From: an uncultured Dorea sp.
Lineage (GTDB): Bacteria; Bacillota; Clostridia; Lachnospirales; Lachnospiraceae
Assembly (NCBI GenBank): GCA_910578495.1
Contig: CAJTRE010000001.1
Span: 62,001-126,000 of the forward strand
DNA: 64,000 nt
Reading direction: 5' to 3'
In this document: one piece after another, positions 63,201 through 64,000 of the stretch
Position numbering within the stretch: position 1 is the stretch's first letter
Layout: each line of letters opens with the position of its first letter
Notes under the pieces: model-generated
The model's database searches: none
What the model was told of the DNA's origin: nothing
Seen by the model: only the letters and a program-made list of their open reading frames with translations
Position numbers and translations under genes: made by a program

Positions 63201-64000
63201 ACATTAACGATACAAAGAAGAAACGTGAGATTATTGTGACAAACAATGAGACCGGAGAATCTAAGGCGTACTTGATTCCATATGGCTCACGTATCAAGAT
63301 TCAGGATGGTGCAGAGCTTGAGGCCGGTGATGAGCTGACCGAAGGTAGTGTAAATCCACACGACATTCTCAAAATCAAAGGGCTTCGTGCAGTACAGGAT
63401 TATATGCTGCAGGAAGTACAGAGAGTATACCGTCTGCAAGGTGTTGAGATAAACGATAAGCATATTGAGGTAATTGTTCGTCAGATGCTCAAGAAGATTC
63501 GTATCGAAGAAGCGGGAGACACCGAGTTCTTACCGGGAACGAATGTGGACATTCTTGACTTTGAGGATACAAATGAAGCACTTGTAAAAGAAGGAAAAGA
63601 GCCTGCAACAGGTGAGCAGATCATGCTCGGTATTACAAAGGCTTCTCTTGCTACAAATTCCTTCCTGTCAGCAGCTTCTTTCCAGGAGACGACAAAAGTC
63701 CTCACAGAAGCTGCGATTAAGGGCAAGGTCGATCCACTGATCGGTCTCAAAGAAAACGTTATTATCGGTAAACATATTCCGGCTGGTACGGGTATGAGAA
63801 AATATCGTGACATTCAAGTTGATTCCGCAGTTCCGGTTCCGGAAGTGACGGCCGCACCGGAGCAGACAAATGCAGAAGAGGAAACGACAGAGCAGGATGT
63901 TGAGACAACAGAAGTAACCGAGGAAACCACAGAAGAAACTGTAGAAGAGACAGAAGAAGCAGAAGAAGCAGTTTCCGAAGAGGAAGTTCTCGTAGAAGAA
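60281..64000 (+). CDS. rpoC: DNA-directed RNA polymerase subunit beta' (3' end outside window)
   Basis: 1240 codons are visible with no stop before the edge. The N-terminal zinc site is C68, C70, C83, C86 and the catalytic NADFDGDQM has D457, D459 and D461 binding magnesium. The second zinc region CRSHDGICAKCYGANM and the bridge/trigger-helix part GEPGTQLTMRTFHTGGVA are present. After the conserved end (MRKYRDIQV) comes a low-complexity Glu/Thr-rich acidic tail that continues to the window edge. AGAAAGGGG is the ribosome site. Confidence 0.98.
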   Translation, partial: MPEINKEQSFQPMTFDAIKIGLASPDKILEWSRGEVTKPETINYRTLKPEKDGLFCEKIFGPSKDWECHCGKYKKIRYKGVVCDRCGVEVTKASVRRERMGHIALAAPVSHIWYFKGIPSRMGLILDLSPRTLEKVLYFASYIVLDKGETDLQYKQVLSEQEYQEARESWGSAFRVGMGAESIQELLQAIDLDKEYEELQEGLKGAAGQKRARIVKRLEVVEAFRESGNKPEWMIMNNIPVIPPDLRPMVQLDGGRFATSDLNDLYRRIINRNNRLKRLLELGAPDIIVRNEKRMLQEAVDALIDNGRRGRPVTGPGNRALKSLSDMLKGKSGRFRQNLLGKRVDYSGRSVIVVGPELKIYQCGLPKEMAIELFKPFVMKELVQNGIAHNIKNAKKMVERLQPEVWDVLEEVIKEHPVMLNRAPTLHRLGIQAFEPILVEGKAIKLHPLVCTAYNADFDGDQMAVHLPLSVEAQAECRFLLLSPNNLLKPSDGGPVAVPSQDMVLGIYYLTQERPGALGEGKIFKNVNEAILAYENGAITLHSRIKVRVTKIMADESEKTGTIESTLGRFLFNEIIPQDLGFVDREVEGNELLLEVDFHVGKKQLKQILEKVINTHGSTATAEVLDAVKSIGYKYSTRAAMTVSISDMTVPPQKPEMIAQAQDTVDKITKNFKRGLITEEERYKEVVETWKATDDALTDALLSGLDKYNNIFMMADSGARGSDKQIKQLAGMRGLMADTTGRTIELPIKSNFREGLDVLEYFMSAHGARKGLSDTALRTADSGYLTRRLVDVSQELIIHEVDCAPIDGEIPGMYVKAFMDGNEEIESLQERITGRYLCEDIVDKDGNILVKANHMVTPKRAELVMKKGVDEKGETLKKIKIRTILTCRSHDGICAKCYGANMATGEPVQVGEAVGIIAAQSIGEPGTQLTMRTFHTGGVAGDDITQGLPRVEELFEARKPKGLAIITEFAGTANINDTKKKREIIVTNNETGESKAYLIPYGSRIKIQDGAELEAGDELTEGSVNPHDILKIKGLRAVQDYMLQEVQRVYRLQGVEINDKHIEVIVRQMLKKIRIEEAGDTEFLPGTNVDILDFEDTNEALVKEGKEPATGEQIMLGITKASLATNSFLSAASFQETTKVLTEAAIKGKVDPLIGLKENVIIGKHIPAGTGMRKYRDIQVDSAVPVPEVTAAPEQTNAEEETTEQDVETTEVTEETTEETVEETEEAEEAVSEEEVLVEE

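Noticed and set aside
1..64000. Alternative genetic code with TGA as a sense codon
   Set aside because: TGA ends several clear genes here, such as NADAR (3154-3156) and LacI paralogue 2 (38558-38560), so the code is standard.

Overview
The window looks like chromosomal DNA of a gut-type Lachnospiraceae (Clostridia) bacterium. Support: strong AGGAGG ribosome binding sites, moderate GC, paired GlgC/GlgD, an FMN riboswitch on an ECF-type RibU, a Firmicutes L10 leader, CUT1 and CUT2 sugar transporters, and a selenium-dependent molybdenum hydroxylase cluster. There are no rRNA or tRNA genes, CRISPR arrays or insertion sequences that I can see.

Layout. (1) 1-7.2 kb: an AT-richer defence island. 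A half-length type I specificity gene (hsdS) and a full hsdR enclose two ADP-ribosyltransferase-like genes (DUF3990 type), small partner genes and a NADAR gene. A tyrosine recombinase framed by 19-bp inverted repeats closes the island. (2) 7.2-20.0 kb: one long co-directional run for a molybdenum hydroxylase (FAD, 2Fe-2S and Mo subunits), its maturation (YqeB, YqeC, XdhC), cofactor synthesis (MoaC, MoaA, MoaB, MoeA-like, MOSC) and molybdate import (ModABC). The YqeB gene is cut by an in-frame TGA. (3) 20.0-24.1 kb: FMN riboswitch-ribU, purC, and glgC-glgD on the minus strand. (4) 24.4-26.7 kb: rpmG-secE-nusG-rplK-rplA. (5) 26.7-33.4 kb: an aminotransferase, two LysR regulators and a nitrilase/NCS1 permease/NicX-like operon. 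(6) 33.4-34.7 kb: L10 leader, rplJ, rplL. (7) 34.8-47.9 kb: rbsK, rbsD, two tandem LacI paralogues, a FucI-like isomerase, a split transketolase, a CUT2 transporter with DUF2291 lipoprotein, and an FGGY kinase. (8) 47.9-54.0 kb: an AraC regulator, a CUT1 transporter and a GH127 beta-L-arabinofuranosidase broken by an in-frame TGA. (9) 54.0-56.0 kb: a GHKL/LytTR two-component pair. (10) 56.4-64.0 kb: rpoB and most of rpoC, which runs off the window.

How it fits together. The usually contiguous nusG-rplKAJL-rpoBC cluster is split in two places by catabolic genes. Region 7 has the gene content expected for import of a branched or simple pentose, isomerisation, phosphorylation and transketolase cleavage; D-apiose is my best guess. 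With the arabinofuranosidase operon beside it, this suggests feeding on plant pectic sugars. The most unusual piece is the ADP-ribosyltransferase/NADAR group inside the type I restriction locus, which may be a guarded toxin-antitoxin or anti-phage module.
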